The notes below the pieces were generated by a model. The model was not told where the DNA came from, did no database searches, and saw only the letters and a list, made by a program, of their open reading frames with translations. Below, one piece after another: positions 1 to 7,629 of a stretch of 26,363 bases of DNA. Made by a program: the position numbers and the translations under genes. Source of the DNA: VFBF01 sp964530695 (GTDB lineage Bacteria; Pseudomonadota; Alphaproteobacteria; Caulobacterales; Aquidulcibacteraceae); contig CAZGYQ010000041.1 in assembly GCA_964530695.1 (NCBI GenBank), positions 1 to 26,363 on the forward strand, read 5' to 3'. The number at the start of each line of letters is the position of its first letter. Position 1 is the stretch's first letter.

Positions 1-51
1 AGTGTCACCCATCCATCCGGGCTAAAGTGTCACCCGATTTGTGGCTGGACA
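1..51 (-). mobile_element. Possible terminal end of an IS21-like insertion sequence
   Basis: The decamer AGTGTCACCC occurs at 1-10 and again at 26-35. Read on the minus strand, the segment starts with TGTCCAGCC at 51 and then carries two GGGTGACACT units. A TGT terminus followed by internal repeats near the end is typical of IS21-family elements, where the repeats bind the transposase. No transposase gene is inside the window; it would lie to the left. The assignment is an inference from the repeat layout only. Confidence 0.35.
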
Positions 52-58
52 AGGTCTG

Positions 59-83
59 TCCCTCCCCGCCGGCGGGGGAGGGA
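59..83. repeat. GC-rich intergenic palindrome, also a candidate terminator of the YbjQ-like gene
   Basis: There is a perfect 9-bp inverted repeat, TCCCTCCCC at 59-67 and GGGGAGGGA at 75-83, around a GCCGGCG loop. It sits just beyond the stop codon of the minus-strand gene ending at 92. The right arm with flanking bases (71-86) recurs identically over 16 bp at 8526-8541, so this is a dispersed element and not only a local hairpin. No T-run follows on the minus strand, so a terminator role is uncertain. Confidence 0.6.
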
Positions 84-91
84 TGGGTGCG

Positions 92-409
92 CTAACCCAG
101 CTTCACCGCCGTGCCGCTCGCCGTCACCATCAGCATGGTGCCCTGGCTCACGGTCTCGTAGTCGAGGTCGACGGCGACGATGGCGTCCGCGCCGCGCTTC
201 TTGGCTTCGGCTTCCATTTCGGAGAGCGCGGCGTCGCGCGCCTCGCGCAGCACTTCCTCATAGCTGCCGGAGCGGCCGCCGATCACGTCGCGGATGCCGG
301 CGAAGAGATCGCGGAAGACGTTGGCGCCGAGGATCGCCTCGCCGGTGACGACGCCGAGATAGTCGCGGATCGGACGGCCTTCGATGTTCGGCGTGGTGGT
401 GACGATCAT
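92..409 (-). CDS. YbjQ/UPF0145 family protein
   Basis: The protein of 105 residues begins MIVTTTPNIEGR and contains GVVTGEAILGANVFRDLFA, then IRDVIGGRSGSYE, then a helical stretch EAEAKKRGADAIVAVDLDYE and a C-terminal strand ending in TASGTAVKLG. These are hallmarks of the YbjQ (UPF0145, heavy-metal-binding-domain) family, small cytoplasmic proteins that form symmetric oligomers and have no firmly established biochemical role. Length matches the family at 100-110 residues. An upstream in-frame start would add 34 arginine- and proline-rich residues absent from the family, so ATG at 409 is preferred. It is transcribed divergently from the SnoaL-like gene at 505, with a 95-bp shared promoter region. 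Recognition is solid; function is unknown. Confidence 0.88.
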   Translation of the reverse strand: MIVTTTPNIEGRPIRDYLGVVTGEAILGANVFRDLFAGIRDVIGGRSGSYEEVLREARDAALSEMEAEAKKRGADAIVAVDLDYETVSQGTMLMVTASGTAVKLG

Positions 410-504
410 GGATGCGTGTCTCCTCTGATGCGCGGGAATGTGGGGAGGGCGGCGCTGGCGTTCAAGCGGACGGCCGTCTAGCGTTCGGGCAGGGAGAAAC
501 GCCA

Positions 505-942
505 ATGACAAACACCGCCCTCGCCGCCGCCCGCGAGAAGACCATCCGCGACCACATGGCGCTCGAGATCACGCACGACTGGGACGCCGTGATCGCCACC
601 TTCCAGCACCCGCGCTACGAACTCATCGGGTCGGGCGCCGAGTTCGACGGCGAGGACGCAGTGCGCCGCTACTTCAAGGCCTCGCGCACGCCGTTCCCCG
701 ACCAGTCCAACGAGATCATCGCGCTGCGCCAGAGCGAGGACGCCATCGTCGCGGAGTTCTGGCTGACCGGCACGCACACCGGGCCGCTGAAGACGCCGCA
801 GGGCGAAGTGGCGCCGACGGGCAGGGCGTTCCGCGTGCAGATGTGCGCAGTGTTCGAGTTCGCGGCGGGGACGGACAAGATTGTGTGCGAGCGGGTGTAT
901 TTTGATCAGGGTAGTATTTTGAGGCAGTTGGGGTTGGGGTGA
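505..942 (+). CDS. SnoaL-like / ester cyclase family (NTF2-fold) protein
   Basis: The 145-residue protein has an N-terminal helix, then HMALEITHDWDAVIATFQHPRYELIG, a GEDAVRRYFKASRTPFPD segment and a beta-rich half with EFWLTGTHTGPL and GRAFRVQMCAVFEF. This is the layout of SnoaL-like polyketide-cyclase/ester-cyclase proteins of the NTF2-like fold. Family members range from true cyclases and isomerases to proteins of unknown role, and nothing nearby suggests a polyketide pathway, so a substrate cannot be named. The ATG at 505 is preceded by AGGGAG at a good distance. Longer upstream starts lack a ribosome binding site and would overlap the divergent gene. Probably monocistronic. Confidence 0.78.
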   Translation: MTNTALAAAREKTIRDHMALEITHDWDAVIATFQHPRYELIGSGAEFDGEDAVRRYFKASRTPFPDQSNEIIALRQSEDAIVAEFWLTGTHTGPLKTPQGEVAPTGRAFRVQMCAVFEFAAGTDKIVCERVYFDQGSILRQLGLG

Positions 943-1001
943 GTGGCTCTGACTTGATTTGGAGAGCAATGTATTCAAGCTAGAGGCGACTGGGGGAGAC
1001 G

Positions 1002-1676
1002 ATGGAAAAGTGGCTGGAAGTTGGCCGAAACGCCTGGGATGAATATCTTTGCCTCGCGTTGGATCCGTTGCACTCCATGGGTTGGCAGACAGGAAGTTTG
1101 TTCCTGATATTGCTGCTGTCCGCGTTGTTGATTGCGTACTGGATCGCGCGGGCGACCTGGATTTTCCAGAAGCCAAAGCTTTCGGGCGTGAAGATCAAAG
1201 GCGGCCCACACACCTACAAGGATTTCTTGCGGCTGCACAGCAAGACCTACATGGCGCTTCACAAACGCGATGTGCAGGGAAGCGCCCAATCTGACATCGT
1301 AAAGCAAGACTTGGCGAAGGACGCGTCACGATACTACGTCGTCACGGTTGTTGAGTCTGGAAAGCCGCTTCCACTCGTCACGCGCGAGATGCACCTGCAG
1401 TTCGCCTCCAAGCGCTACTCTGTGCCGGAAGGCCACGTTCAGTTTGATGGAGAGGTTCTCAACGAAATTCGACTCAACAACGCCTCTCAGGACGACGATG
1501 AGGGCGGTACGGAGATCGAGGGGACATACGACATCTACATACGACGGGTGCAATGGTATGACGTGCGTCACTGGCTAACGCATCCGAACCGCGAAATTCG
1601 CATCGTTCTTTGGGTGACGATCATTTCGACGTTCCTGCCGTTCTTGATCGATTTCCTGTTCAAACGTGACGGTTGA
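1002..1676 (+). CDS. Hypothetical membrane protein with two terminal TM helices
   Basis: I do not recognise this 224-residue protein. A hydrophobic segment at about residues 31-50 (SLFLILLLSALLIAYWIARA) and a second at the C-terminus (about 198-218, RIVLWVTIISTFLPFLIDFL) flank a polar domain of about 145 residues. That domain is rich in beta-type sequence (YYVVTVVESGKPLPLV, GTYDIYIRRVQWYDV) and has an acidic patch, DDDEGG. With both ends in the membrane, the central domain would lie on one side, probably the cytoplasm. The start at 1002 follows GGGGGAGAC. Base composition is visibly less GC-rich than its neighbours, which may indicate acquisition. No operon partners are evident; the next gene is convergent. 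Confidence 0.72.
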   Translation: MEKWLEVGRNAWDEYLCLALDPLHSMGWQTGSLFLILLLSALLIAYWIARATWIFQKPKLSGVKIKGGPHTYKDFLRLHSKTYMALHKRDVQGSAQSDIVKQDLAKDASRYYVVTVVESGKPLPLVTREMHLQFASKRYSVPEGHVQFDGEVLNEIRLNNASQDDDEGGTEIEGTYDIYIRRVQWYDVRHWLTHPNREIRIVLWVTIISTFLPFLIDFLFKRDG

Positions 1677-1709
1677 GGGCGAAGCTCGCGCTTTGTTTCC
1701 GGAATGAGT

Positions 1710-3863
1710 CTAAGCCGCGTGCCCCAGCCGCGCGCCTAGCGTCTCCAGCACATCCTGCGCCGCTTCCGCGATCACCGTGCCCGGCGGGTACACCGCGCTC
1801 GCGCCCATCTGCATGAGCGTGCTCACGTCATCCGGCGGGATCACGCCGCCGACGACGATCATGATGTCGCTGCGGCCTTCCTTGCTCAGCGCTTCGCGGA
1901 GTGCGGGCACGAGCGTCAGATGTCCGGCGGCGAGCGAGCTCACGCCCACCACGTGCACGTCGTTCTCCACCGCCATGCGCGCGACCTCCTCGGGCGTTGA
2001 GAAAAGTGGCCCGATGTCCACGTCGAATCCGAGATCGGCAAACGCCGAAGCGATAACTTTCTGCCCGCGGTCGTGGCCGTCCTGGCCCATCTTGGCGACG
2101 AGCACGCGGGGGCGGCGGCCTTCGGCTTCGGCGAACTTGTCCGTCTGCGCGCGAGCCGCGGCGATCGCATCTTTCCCGGCCATCATCGCCTCTTTCCCGT
2201 AAACGCCCTGGATCGACTGGATGCGCGCCGCGTGGCGACCGAACACTTTTTCCAGCGCCAGTGAAATCTCGCCCACCGTCGCCTTGGCGCGCGCTGCTTC
2301 CACGCCCAGCGCCAGCAGGTTGCCATCGCCCTTCGCGGCTTCCGTCAGCGCATCGAGCTTCGCCTGCACATCCGCTTCGTTGCGGTCGCTCTTCAGGCGC
2401 TTCAACTTTTCGAGCTGCATCACGCGCACGGCGGCGTTGTCGACCTTCAGCACCGGCACATCTTCCTTCTCGTCGAGCCGGAACTTGTTGACGCCGATGA
2501 CGCTCTGCACGCCCGTGTCGATGCGCGCCTGCGTGCGCGCGGCGGCTTCCTCGATCCTGAGTTTCGGCAAGCCCTGTTCGATGGCCTTGGCCATGCCGCC
2601 GAGCGCTTCGACTTCCTCGATATGCGCCCACGCCTTCGCTGCGAGATCGTGCGTGAGACGCTCCACATAATAGGAGCCGCCCCACGGATCGGCAGGGCGG
2701 GTGACGCCGGCTTCGTTCTGCAGGAAGATCTGTGTGTTGCGCGCGATGCGGGCGGAGAAGTCCGTCGGCAGCGCGAGCGCCTCGTCGAGCGAATTGGTGT
2801 GCAGCGACTGCGTGCCGCCGTACGCGGCCGCCATCGCCTCGATGACCGTGCGCGGCGCGTTGTTGAACACGTCCTGCGCGGTGAGGCTCCAGCCCGACGT
2901 CTGGGAGTGCGTGCGCAGCGCGAGGGACTTCTCATCCTTCGGATTGAACTGCTTCACGAGCTTCGCCCACAGCAGGCGCCCCGCGCGCATCTTGGCGATC
3001 TCCATGAACGGGTTCATGCCCACCGCCCAGAAGAACGACAGACGCGGCGCGAACTTGTCGACGGACAGTCCCGCAGCGATCCCCGCGCGCAGGTATTCCA
3101 CGCCGTCCGCCAGCGTATAGGCGAGTTCGAGGTCCGCGGTCGCACCGGCCTCCTGCATGTGATAGCCGCTGATCGAGATCGAGTTGAACTTCGGCATGTT
3201 CGTCGCCGTGAAGGCGAAGATGTCCGAGATGATCCGCATGCTCGGCGTGGGCGGATAGATGTAGGTGTTGCGGACCATGAACTCCTTCAGGATGTCGTTC
3301 TGAATGGTTCCGGCCAGTTTCTGCGGCGCCACGCCCTGTTCCTCGGCGGCGACGATGTAGAGCGCGAGGATCGGCAGCACCGCGCCGTTCATCGTCATCG
3401 ACACGCTCATCTCGTCGAGCGGGATGCCCGCGAAGAGCGTGCGCATGTCGTAGATGGAATCGATGGCGACGCCCGCCATGCCCACGTCGCCCAGCACGCG
3501 CGGGTGATCCGAGTCGTAGCCGCGGTGCGTGGCGAGATCGAACGCGACGGAGAGGCCCTTCTGGCCGCCCGCGAGATTGCGGCGGTAGAAGGCGTTGGAA
3601 TCCTCCGCCGTCGAGAAACCCGCATACTGGCGGACCGTCCACGGCTGCTGCACGTACATCGTCGCATACGGCCCGCGCCCGAACGGCGCCATGCCGGGAA
3701 AGCCGTCGACAAAGTCGAGCCCCGCGCGGTCGGCGGCGGTGTAGACCGTCTTCACCGGAATGCCTTCGGGCGTTAGCCACGGATCGCTCGCCGGTGCAGC
3801 GTTCGCGTGCGCTTTGTGCGGGCGGTCGAGGTCGATGGTGGAGAAATCGGGGAGTTTGGTCAT
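1710..3863 (-). CDS. mutB: Methylmalonyl-CoA mutase large (catalytic) subunit
   Basis: At 717 residues this matches the catalytic subunit that interconverts (R)-methylmalonyl-CoA and succinyl-CoA using adenosylcobalamin, linking propionyl-CoA and odd-chain or branched-chain catabolism (or assimilation) to the TCA cycle. The N-terminal part carries GPYATMYVQQPWTVRQYAG, DLATHRGYDSDHPR and the TIM-barrel substrate domain with RTHSQTSGWSLT and RNTQ. The C-terminal B12-binding domain shows DGHDRG at residues 595-600, where His597 is the expected lower axial cobalt ligand. The ATG at 3863 gives the family N-terminus (MTKLPDFSTIDL). It is the last gene of a minus-strand operon, 20 bp after a small membrane-protein gene. 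Neither meaB nor epimerase is in the window. Confidence 0.97.
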   Translation of the reverse strand: MTKLPDFSTIDLDRPHKAHANAAPASDPWLTPEGIPVKTVYTAADRAGLDFVDGFPGMAPFGRGPYATMYVQQPWTVRQYAGFSTAEDSNAFYRRNLAGGQKGLSVAFDLATHRGYDSDHPRVLGDVGMAGVAIDSIYDMRTLFAGIPLDEMSVSMTMNGAVLPILALYIVAAEEQGVAPQKLAGTIQNDILKEFMVRNTYIYPPTPSMRIISDIFAFTATNMPKFNSISISGYHMQEAGATADLELAYTLADGVEYLRAGIAAGLSVDKFAPRLSFFWAVGMNPFMEIAKMRAGRLLWAKLVKQFNPKDEKSLALRTHSQTSGWSLTAQDVFNNAPRTVIEAMAAAYGGTQSLHTNSLDEALALPTDFSARIARNTQIFLQNEAGVTRPADPWGGSYYVERLTHDLAAKAWAHIEEVEALGGMAKAIEQGLPKLRIEEAAARTQARIDTGVQSVIGVNKFRLDEKEDVPVLKVDNAAVRVMQLEKLKRLKSDRNEADVQAKLDALTEAAKGDGNLLALGVEAARAKATVGEISLALEKVFGRHAARIQSIQGVYGKEAMMAGKDAIAAARAQTDKFAEAEGRRPRVLVAKMGQDGHDRGQKVIASAFADLGFDVDIGPLFSTPEEVARMAVENDVHVVGVSSLAAGHLTLVPALREALSKEGRSDIMIVVGGVIPPDDVSTLMQMGASAVYPPGTVIAEAAQDVLETLGARLGHAA

Positions 3864-3883
3864 TTGCGGAACTCGAGCGTGCG

Positions 3884-4258
3884 CTAAGGGCGGCTGGATT
3901 TAAGTTGCTTGCGCCATTTGACGACTGCCCTGTGAACGCGCGCGTCGTCATTGGCTGTTTCACTGCGCAACACAATGCTGCCGAGTGTTGCGGCGCCAAT
4001 AGGCACTAGGGCGTATCCCCAAAAGTTTGGATAGGGCAGCAATTGAAAATAGTGACCGGCTCCGATCAGAATTGCGACCGTACCTCCAACCAGCAAGCAG
4101 AACGTGAACACGTTCTTTGCGCGTCGCCCCGCCTCGGCATTCACAGTGGTATAGGCGTCGGCGACCTGATCGACCGTAGCGCTCGATTCCAGAGCAATCA
4201 GAGCGGCGTCGACCTCGGGTGCGATCGCGCGATATGGGAGCATTTGCGGCATGCTCAC
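3884..4258 (-). CDS. Small two-TM membrane protein coupled to mutA
   Basis: The 124-residue protein is not recognised. It has a polar N-terminal region of about 45 residues (predicted helical, with a run ALIALESSATVDQVADAYTT), then two hydrophobic segments, VFTFCLLVGGTVAILIGAGH (about 50-69) and WGYALVPIGAATLGSIVLR (about 80-98), and a basic tail (VHRAVVKWRKQLKSS). Its GTG start at 4258 overlaps the mutA TGA stop in a GTGA arrangement, implying translational coupling; an alternative ATG lies at 4252. It lies 20 bp upstream of mutB. Sitting between the two mutase subunits is unusual, since mutA and mutB are normally adjacent. A role with the mutase is conceivable but unsupported beyond gene order. 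Confidence 0.75.
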   Translation of the reverse strand: MSMPQMLPYRAIAPEVDAALIALESSATVDQVADAYTTVNAEAGRRAKNVFTFCLLVGGTVAILIGAGHYFQLLPYPNFWGYALVPIGAATLGSIVLRSETANDDARVHRAVVKWRKQLKSSRP

Positions 4259-6135
4259 TGCACCCCCAACGCCGTATGCAGCGTCTTCAGCGCCTCAAGC
4301 GTGTCCTGCCCTGCAAAGACGAACTGGTCGACGCCCGCCGCGCGCATCGCGGCTTCGTCGGCGGGCTTGCCAGCGTAGACGATCCAGAGCGCGCCGGCGG
4401 CTTTCAGAGCCTGCGCGGCGAGGGCGGCGTCGCTCGCGTAGCGCGCGTCCGAGCCGCAGAGCACGGCGACTGTCGCACCGCTCTTGCCGAACGCGACCAC
4501 AAGCGCCGCTGCATCGGCGTATGCCTCTTCCGAACCGATCGCGCCGACGCCGCCGGCGGCGAAGAGGTTCTTCGCGAAGTTCGCGCGCGCGCTGAACTCC
4601 GCGAGGGGCCCAAGCGTCGCGAAGAAGGCGGACGCCTTCGCGGCTTCGCCCTTGTCGCGGAGGGTCTCGAAGGGTTCGGCCCAACGGATGGGCGAAAACA
4701 GGGGAGCGCGAGCCTTCAGGCTCGCATCGTTTGCGGGCCTGAAGGCCCGCGCTCCCGCTTCCGGCGCCTCGGCGCCCAGCAGCGGGAAGTCGGTAATGCC
4801 GGTGATCGACTCCCGCCGTGTCGCGAACGCCTTCTGTCGCTTCTGTCGCACAAGCTCGACCTCGTGCTGCACGACTCCGTTCGTCAGCGCGGCCACGATG
4901 CCGCCTTGCGCCTCGATCCCCTGCATCTCCTTCCACGCTTCTTCCGCCAGATCGCGCGTCAGCTTCTCCACGAACCACGCGCCGCCGGCGGGATCGATGA
5001 CGTGACCGAGGTGGCTTTCCTCCATGAGGATGAGCTGGGTGTTGCGCGCGATGCGGCGTGCAAACGGCGTGGGGCGTCCGAGCGCATCCGTGAACGGCAG
5101 CACGGTGATCGCCTCGGCGCCGCCCACCGCCGCCGCGAACGCCGCCGCCGTGGTGCGCAGCATGTTCGTCCACGCGTCGTGACGCGTCATCATCCGCCGC
5201 GAGGTGACGGCGTGGATCTGCGCCGCGCGCGCTTCGGGCTTCGCGCCGGAGGCTTCCATTACGCGCGCCCACGTGAGCCGCAGCGCGCGCAGTTTCGCCG
5301 TCTCGACGAGAATGTCCGGGCCGACGGAGACGGTGAAGAGAATGGCGCCGCTCGCGTCGTCGATAGGAAAGCCCGCGTCCGTCAGCGCGCGCAACGAAGC
5401 GATCCCGCTCGACAATGCAACCGCAATCTCCTGCGCTTCGGACCCGCCCGCCTCGTGCACCGGCCGCGCATCGGCGCGCAGCCACGTGGCCTTAGGGAAG
5501 CGGTCGCGCTGCGTCGCGGCGAAGGTCGCGGCGTCCTTCAACGCGCCATCGGCGATCGCACCGTCGCGCATCAGCGCGCCGACGGGATCAATGTTGAATG
5601 CAGGCGGCGCGGCGGCGGGGCCTGCGTCCTTGAGGAATTCCGCGAGCAGCTTCGCCGTCGCCAGTCCCGCCGCGCCCGCATCGAGCGCGATCGGCGCCAG
5701 ATCGACGAGCACGCCGTCGAGCGCAGTCTTCAGGTCCGCGAGGCGCGTGATCTTCACGCCGCCAGCGCCCGCGGGATCGACGACGAGTTCGATGGAGGAG
5801 GCGCCGCGTTCGAGATCGGCCATCGCCTCGGCGTGCGCGGCCGCCGGATCGGGCGTCTCGACCGACTGGCGGATGTGCCAGGGGAGGAACGCATCCCGCG
5901 CCGCGTGGCCGCCGCGCACGAACGGCGCCTGGCCCGGCGCGCCGGAAGGGTCGCCGGCGGTGGCGATGTCGGTCTCGCGGTAGAGCGGCTGCACGGGCAC
6001 GCCATCGGCGGTGCGCGCCACGAGGCGGTCCCACGGCGCGCCCTTGAGCGCGGCTTCCGCGAGCGCGCGCCAGCGGGTCTCGTCCTGGTCGGGAAAGTCG
6101 GCGGCGAGGGGCATGAGCCCGGCATCTTTGGTCAT
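4255..6135 (-). CDS. mutA: Methylmalonyl-CoA mutase small (non-catalytic) subunit
   Basis: The 626-residue protein is the beta-type partner of the mutase heterodimer. It opens with LAADFPDQDETRWRALAEAALKGAPWDRL and has QPLYRETDIATAG, the RHDAWTNMLRTTAAAFAAAVGGAEAITVLPF barrel segment (given here only as a landmark) and ARNTQLILMEESHLG. The C-terminal Rossmann-like domain lacks the DxHxxG cobalamin ligand motif, as is normal for this structural subunit. Residues of about 460-478 are encoded by a palindromic element (4702-4756) lying in the linker before the C-terminal domain. The ATG at 6135 heads the operon mutA, small membrane protein, mutB, and is divergent from the nitronate monooxygenase-like gene. 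A very long antisense open frame across this gene is a GC-rich shadow. Confidence 0.95.
   Translation of the reverse strand: MTKDAGLMPLAADFPDQDETRWRALAEAALKGAPWDRLVARTADGVPVQPLYRETDIATAGDPSGAPGQAPFVRGGHAARDAFLPWHIRQSVETPDPAAAHAEAMADLERGASSIELVVDPAGAGGVKITRLADLKTALDGVLVDLAPIALDAGAAGLATAKLLAEFLKDAGPAAAPPAFNIDPVGALMRDGAIADGALKDAATFAATQRDRFPKATWLRADARPVHEAGGSEAQEIAVALSSGIASLRALTDAGFPIDDASGAILFTVSVGPDILVETAKLRALRLTWARVMEASGAKPEARAAQIHAVTSRRMMTRHDAWTNMLRTTAAAFAAAVGGAEAITVLPFTDALGRPTPFARRIARNTQLILMEESHLGHVIDPAGGAWFVEKLTRDLAEEAWKEMQGIEAQGGIVAALTNGVVQHEVELVRQKRQKAFATRRESITGITDFPLLGAEAPEAGARAFRPANDASLKARAPLFSPIRWAEPFETLRDKGEAAKASAFFATLGPLAEFSARANFAKNLFAAGGVGAIGSEEAYADAAALVVAFGKSGATVAVLCGSDARYASDAALAAQALKAAGALWIVYAGKPADEAAMRAAGVDQFVFAGQDTLEALKTLHTALGVQ
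4702..4756. repeat. Palindromic element inside the mutA coding sequence
   Basis: Arms 4702-4725 and 4733-4756 are reverse complements at 22 of 24 positions, with the heptamer ATCGTTT between them. Each arm is itself a hairpin: GCGAGCC/GGCTCGC around TTCA, and GCGGGCC/GGCCCGC around TGAA. The outer GGGAGCGCG/CGCGCTCCC arms are perfect. The element keeps the mutA frame open and codes for about 18 residues in a linker. It resembles dispersed palindromes that can settle inside genes, such as Rickettsia palindromic elements, but homology to those is not claimed. Confidence 0.8.
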
Positions 6136-6222
6136 GGGCGGAATTGGCGGGGTGCTGCCGTGCGCGTCAAGTCGCTCATGGCTTCTCGTAGGGCGCGGGG
6201 TCGGCTACGATTTGTCTCACGT

Positions 6223-6230
6223 TTACGTAA
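6223..6230. promoter_or_regulatory. TTACGTAA palindrome in the mutA / nitronate monooxygenase divergent region
   Basis: The octamer TTACGTAA lies 10 bp before the ATG at 6241, inside the 105-bp region between the divergent mutA and nitronate monooxygenase-like genes, and overlaps the start of the Shine-Dalgarno sequence (AAGGGGA). Short palindromes of this form can be operator half-sites, but an 8-bp match alone is weak evidence. Confidence 0.25.
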
Positions 6231-6240
6231 GGGGAATTTC

Positions 6241-7182
6241 ATGGCGCTGCCGCCCGTCCTTCAGAATCTGCGCCTTCCGGTGGTGGGCTCGCCGCTGTTC
6301 ATCATCTCGCAGCCGGATCTCGTGATCGCGCAGTGCAAGGCCGGCGTGGTCGGTTCGTTTCCTGCGCTCAACGCGCGGCCGGGCCCGGTGCTGCACGACT
6401 GGCTCGACCGCATCACGAGCGAACTCGCCGGCCATCCGGACGCCGCACCCTTCGCGGTGAACCAGATCGTGCACAAGTCGAACGACCGCCTCGAGCACGA
6501 CGTCGAGGCGTGCGTGAAATACAAGGTTCCCGTCGTCATCACCTCGCTCGGCGCGCAGACGTGGATCAACGACGCGATCCACTCTTACGGCGGCATCGTG
6601 CTGCACGACATCATCAACATTCCGCACGCGAAGAAGGCGCTGGAAAAAGGCGCCGACGGGCTCATCGCGGTGTGCGCGGGGGCGGGCGGACATGCGGGCG
6701 GACTGTCGCCGTTCGCGCTGATCCAGGAAATCCGCCAGTTCTTCGACGGGCCGCTGCTGGTGTCCGGCGCCATCGCCAACGGCGGCGCGGTGCTCGCGTG
6801 CCAGGCCATGGGCGCAGACCTTGCCTATATCGGCTCGGCCTTCATCGCCACACAGGAAGCCAACGCCGACCAGCGCTACAAGGAAATGATCGTCGCGTCC
6901 TCCGCCGACGACATCGTCTATTCGAACCTCTTCACCGGCGTGCACGGCAACTATCTGAAGCCCTCGATCATCGCCGCCGGCATGGACCCCGACAATCTCC
7001 CCGAGAGCGATCCCTCGAAGATGAATTTCGGCTCCGGCGGGAACACCGACAAGAAGGCCTGGAAAGACATCTGGGGCTGCGGGCAGGGCATCGGCGGGGT
7101 GCGCGAAATCGTCACCGCGGGCGGCCTCGTGGACCGTCTCGAACGCGAATATCTCGCTGCAAAGCGGGGACTGGCGGCGTAG
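6241..7182 (+). CDS. Nitronate monooxygenase / 2-nitropropane dioxygenase-like flavoprotein
   Basis: The 313-residue protein belongs to the NMO/NPD flavin-dependent TIM-barrel family (PF03060). It begins MALPPVLQNLRLPVVGSPLF, then has VVITSLGAQTW, the flavin-phosphate loop region VCAGAGGHAGG (His at about residue 151, the position of the catalytic base in the family), LLVSGAIANGGAVLACQAMGADLAYIGSAF, and a C-terminal GCGQGIGGVREI. Characterised members oxidise alkyl nitronates such as propionate-3-nitronate; the true substrate here is unknown. The ATG at 6241 follows AAGGGGA. A much longer in-frame reading begins far upstream but is antisense to mutA, so it is not part of this gene. Its placement divergent from mutA may reflect coordinated propionate-related metabolism, which is only inference. 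Confidence 0.9.
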   Translation: MALPPVLQNLRLPVVGSPLFIISQPDLVIAQCKAGVVGSFPALNARPGPVLHDWLDRITSELAGHPDAAPFAVNQIVHKSNDRLEHDVEACVKYKVPVVITSLGAQTWINDAIHSYGGIVLHDIINIPHAKKALEKGADGLIAVCAGAGGHAGGLSPFALIQEIRQFFDGPLLVSGAIANGGAVLACQAMGADLAYIGSAFIATQEANADQRYKEMIVASSADDIVYSNLFTGVHGNYLKPSIIAAGMDPDNLPESDPSKMNFGSGGNTDKKAWKDIWGCGQGIGGVREIVTAGGLVDRLEREYLAAKRGLAA

Positions 7183-7331
7183 ATCACCGCACCGGTTCCC
7201 ACACAAATTTGCGTCTTGCGCGCGTGGCGTGCGCGCCGCAGGCCATGTGCGCCAACGAACGGCCGCGCTGAAAACCTGTGCGCGCGGAAATTCTTTCCAC
7301 AATCAATCCGACCGGACTCCGCGCGCCCTTA

Positions 7332-7359
7332 GCCTCCTCCCTGCAACCAGCAAGGAGGC
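7332..7359 (+). promoter_or_regulatory. Inverted repeat that would pair with the Shine-Dalgarno of the first small phage-like gene
   Basis: GCCTCCT at 7332-7338 is the exact reverse complement of AGGAGGC at 7353-7359, separated by 14 nt. The right arm contains the AAGGAGG ribosome binding site for the ATG at 7363. In RNA this hairpin would hide the site. Both arms are visible directly; the regulatory effect is inferred. Confidence 0.5.
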
Positions 7360-7362
7360 ATC

Positions 7363-7602
7363 ATGACTGACGTACCCACCATCCCCCCCACCATTCCCAT
7401 CGACCCGCGGCCGGCGCTCCGCTCGCTCACACTGCGCGGCGCCGCAACCATGGCGATCGCCTTCGGGCTTTCGCGCCTCGGCGTCGAACTGCCGGAAGGC
7501 TCCGCACAGGCCATCGCCGACGCGCTCGCCGATCTCGTTTTCTACGCCGGGCTCATGGCCGTCGGCGTCGGACGCGCCCGCGCAAGCCGCCCCATCGGCT
7601 GA
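7363..7602 (+). CDS. Small membrane protein, possibly holin-like (phage-type cassette, gene 1)
   Basis: The 79-residue protein has a proline-rich start (TDVPTIPPTIPIDPRP), a hydrophobic helix (about 26-42, RGAATMAIAFGLSRLGV), a short polar turn (PEGSAQAIADALADL) and a second hydrophobic helix (about 57-71, VFYAGLMAVGVGRAR), ending ASRPIG. The two-helix form and short C-terminal PIG tail resemble small holin-like proteins of alphaproteobacterial prophages. This is a likeness of form, not a confirmed family match. The AAGGAGG before ATG 7363 is an excellent ribosome binding site. It is first of three closely spaced, strongly initiated genes (7363, 7630, 8082), so translation of the set is likely real. 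Confidence 0.6.
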   Translation: MTDVPTIPPTIPIDPRPALRSLTLRGAATMAIAFGLSRLGVELPEGSAQAIADALADLVFYAGLMAVGVGRARASRPIG

Positions 7603-7629
7603 AACCGCACGACAATCAGGAGAATCACA

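Noticed and set aside
2622..3776. A 384-codon plus-strand frame opposite mutB
   Set aside because: Arg/His/Asp-rich shadow of mutB codons without a start context or recognisable domain.
4219..6240. A 987-codon plus-strand frame that runs antisense through mutA and in phase into the nitronate monooxygenase gene
   Set aside because: The first two thirds is arginine/alanine-rich antisense sequence with no family features. The real product begins at ATG 6241 with its own ribosome binding site and family N-terminus.
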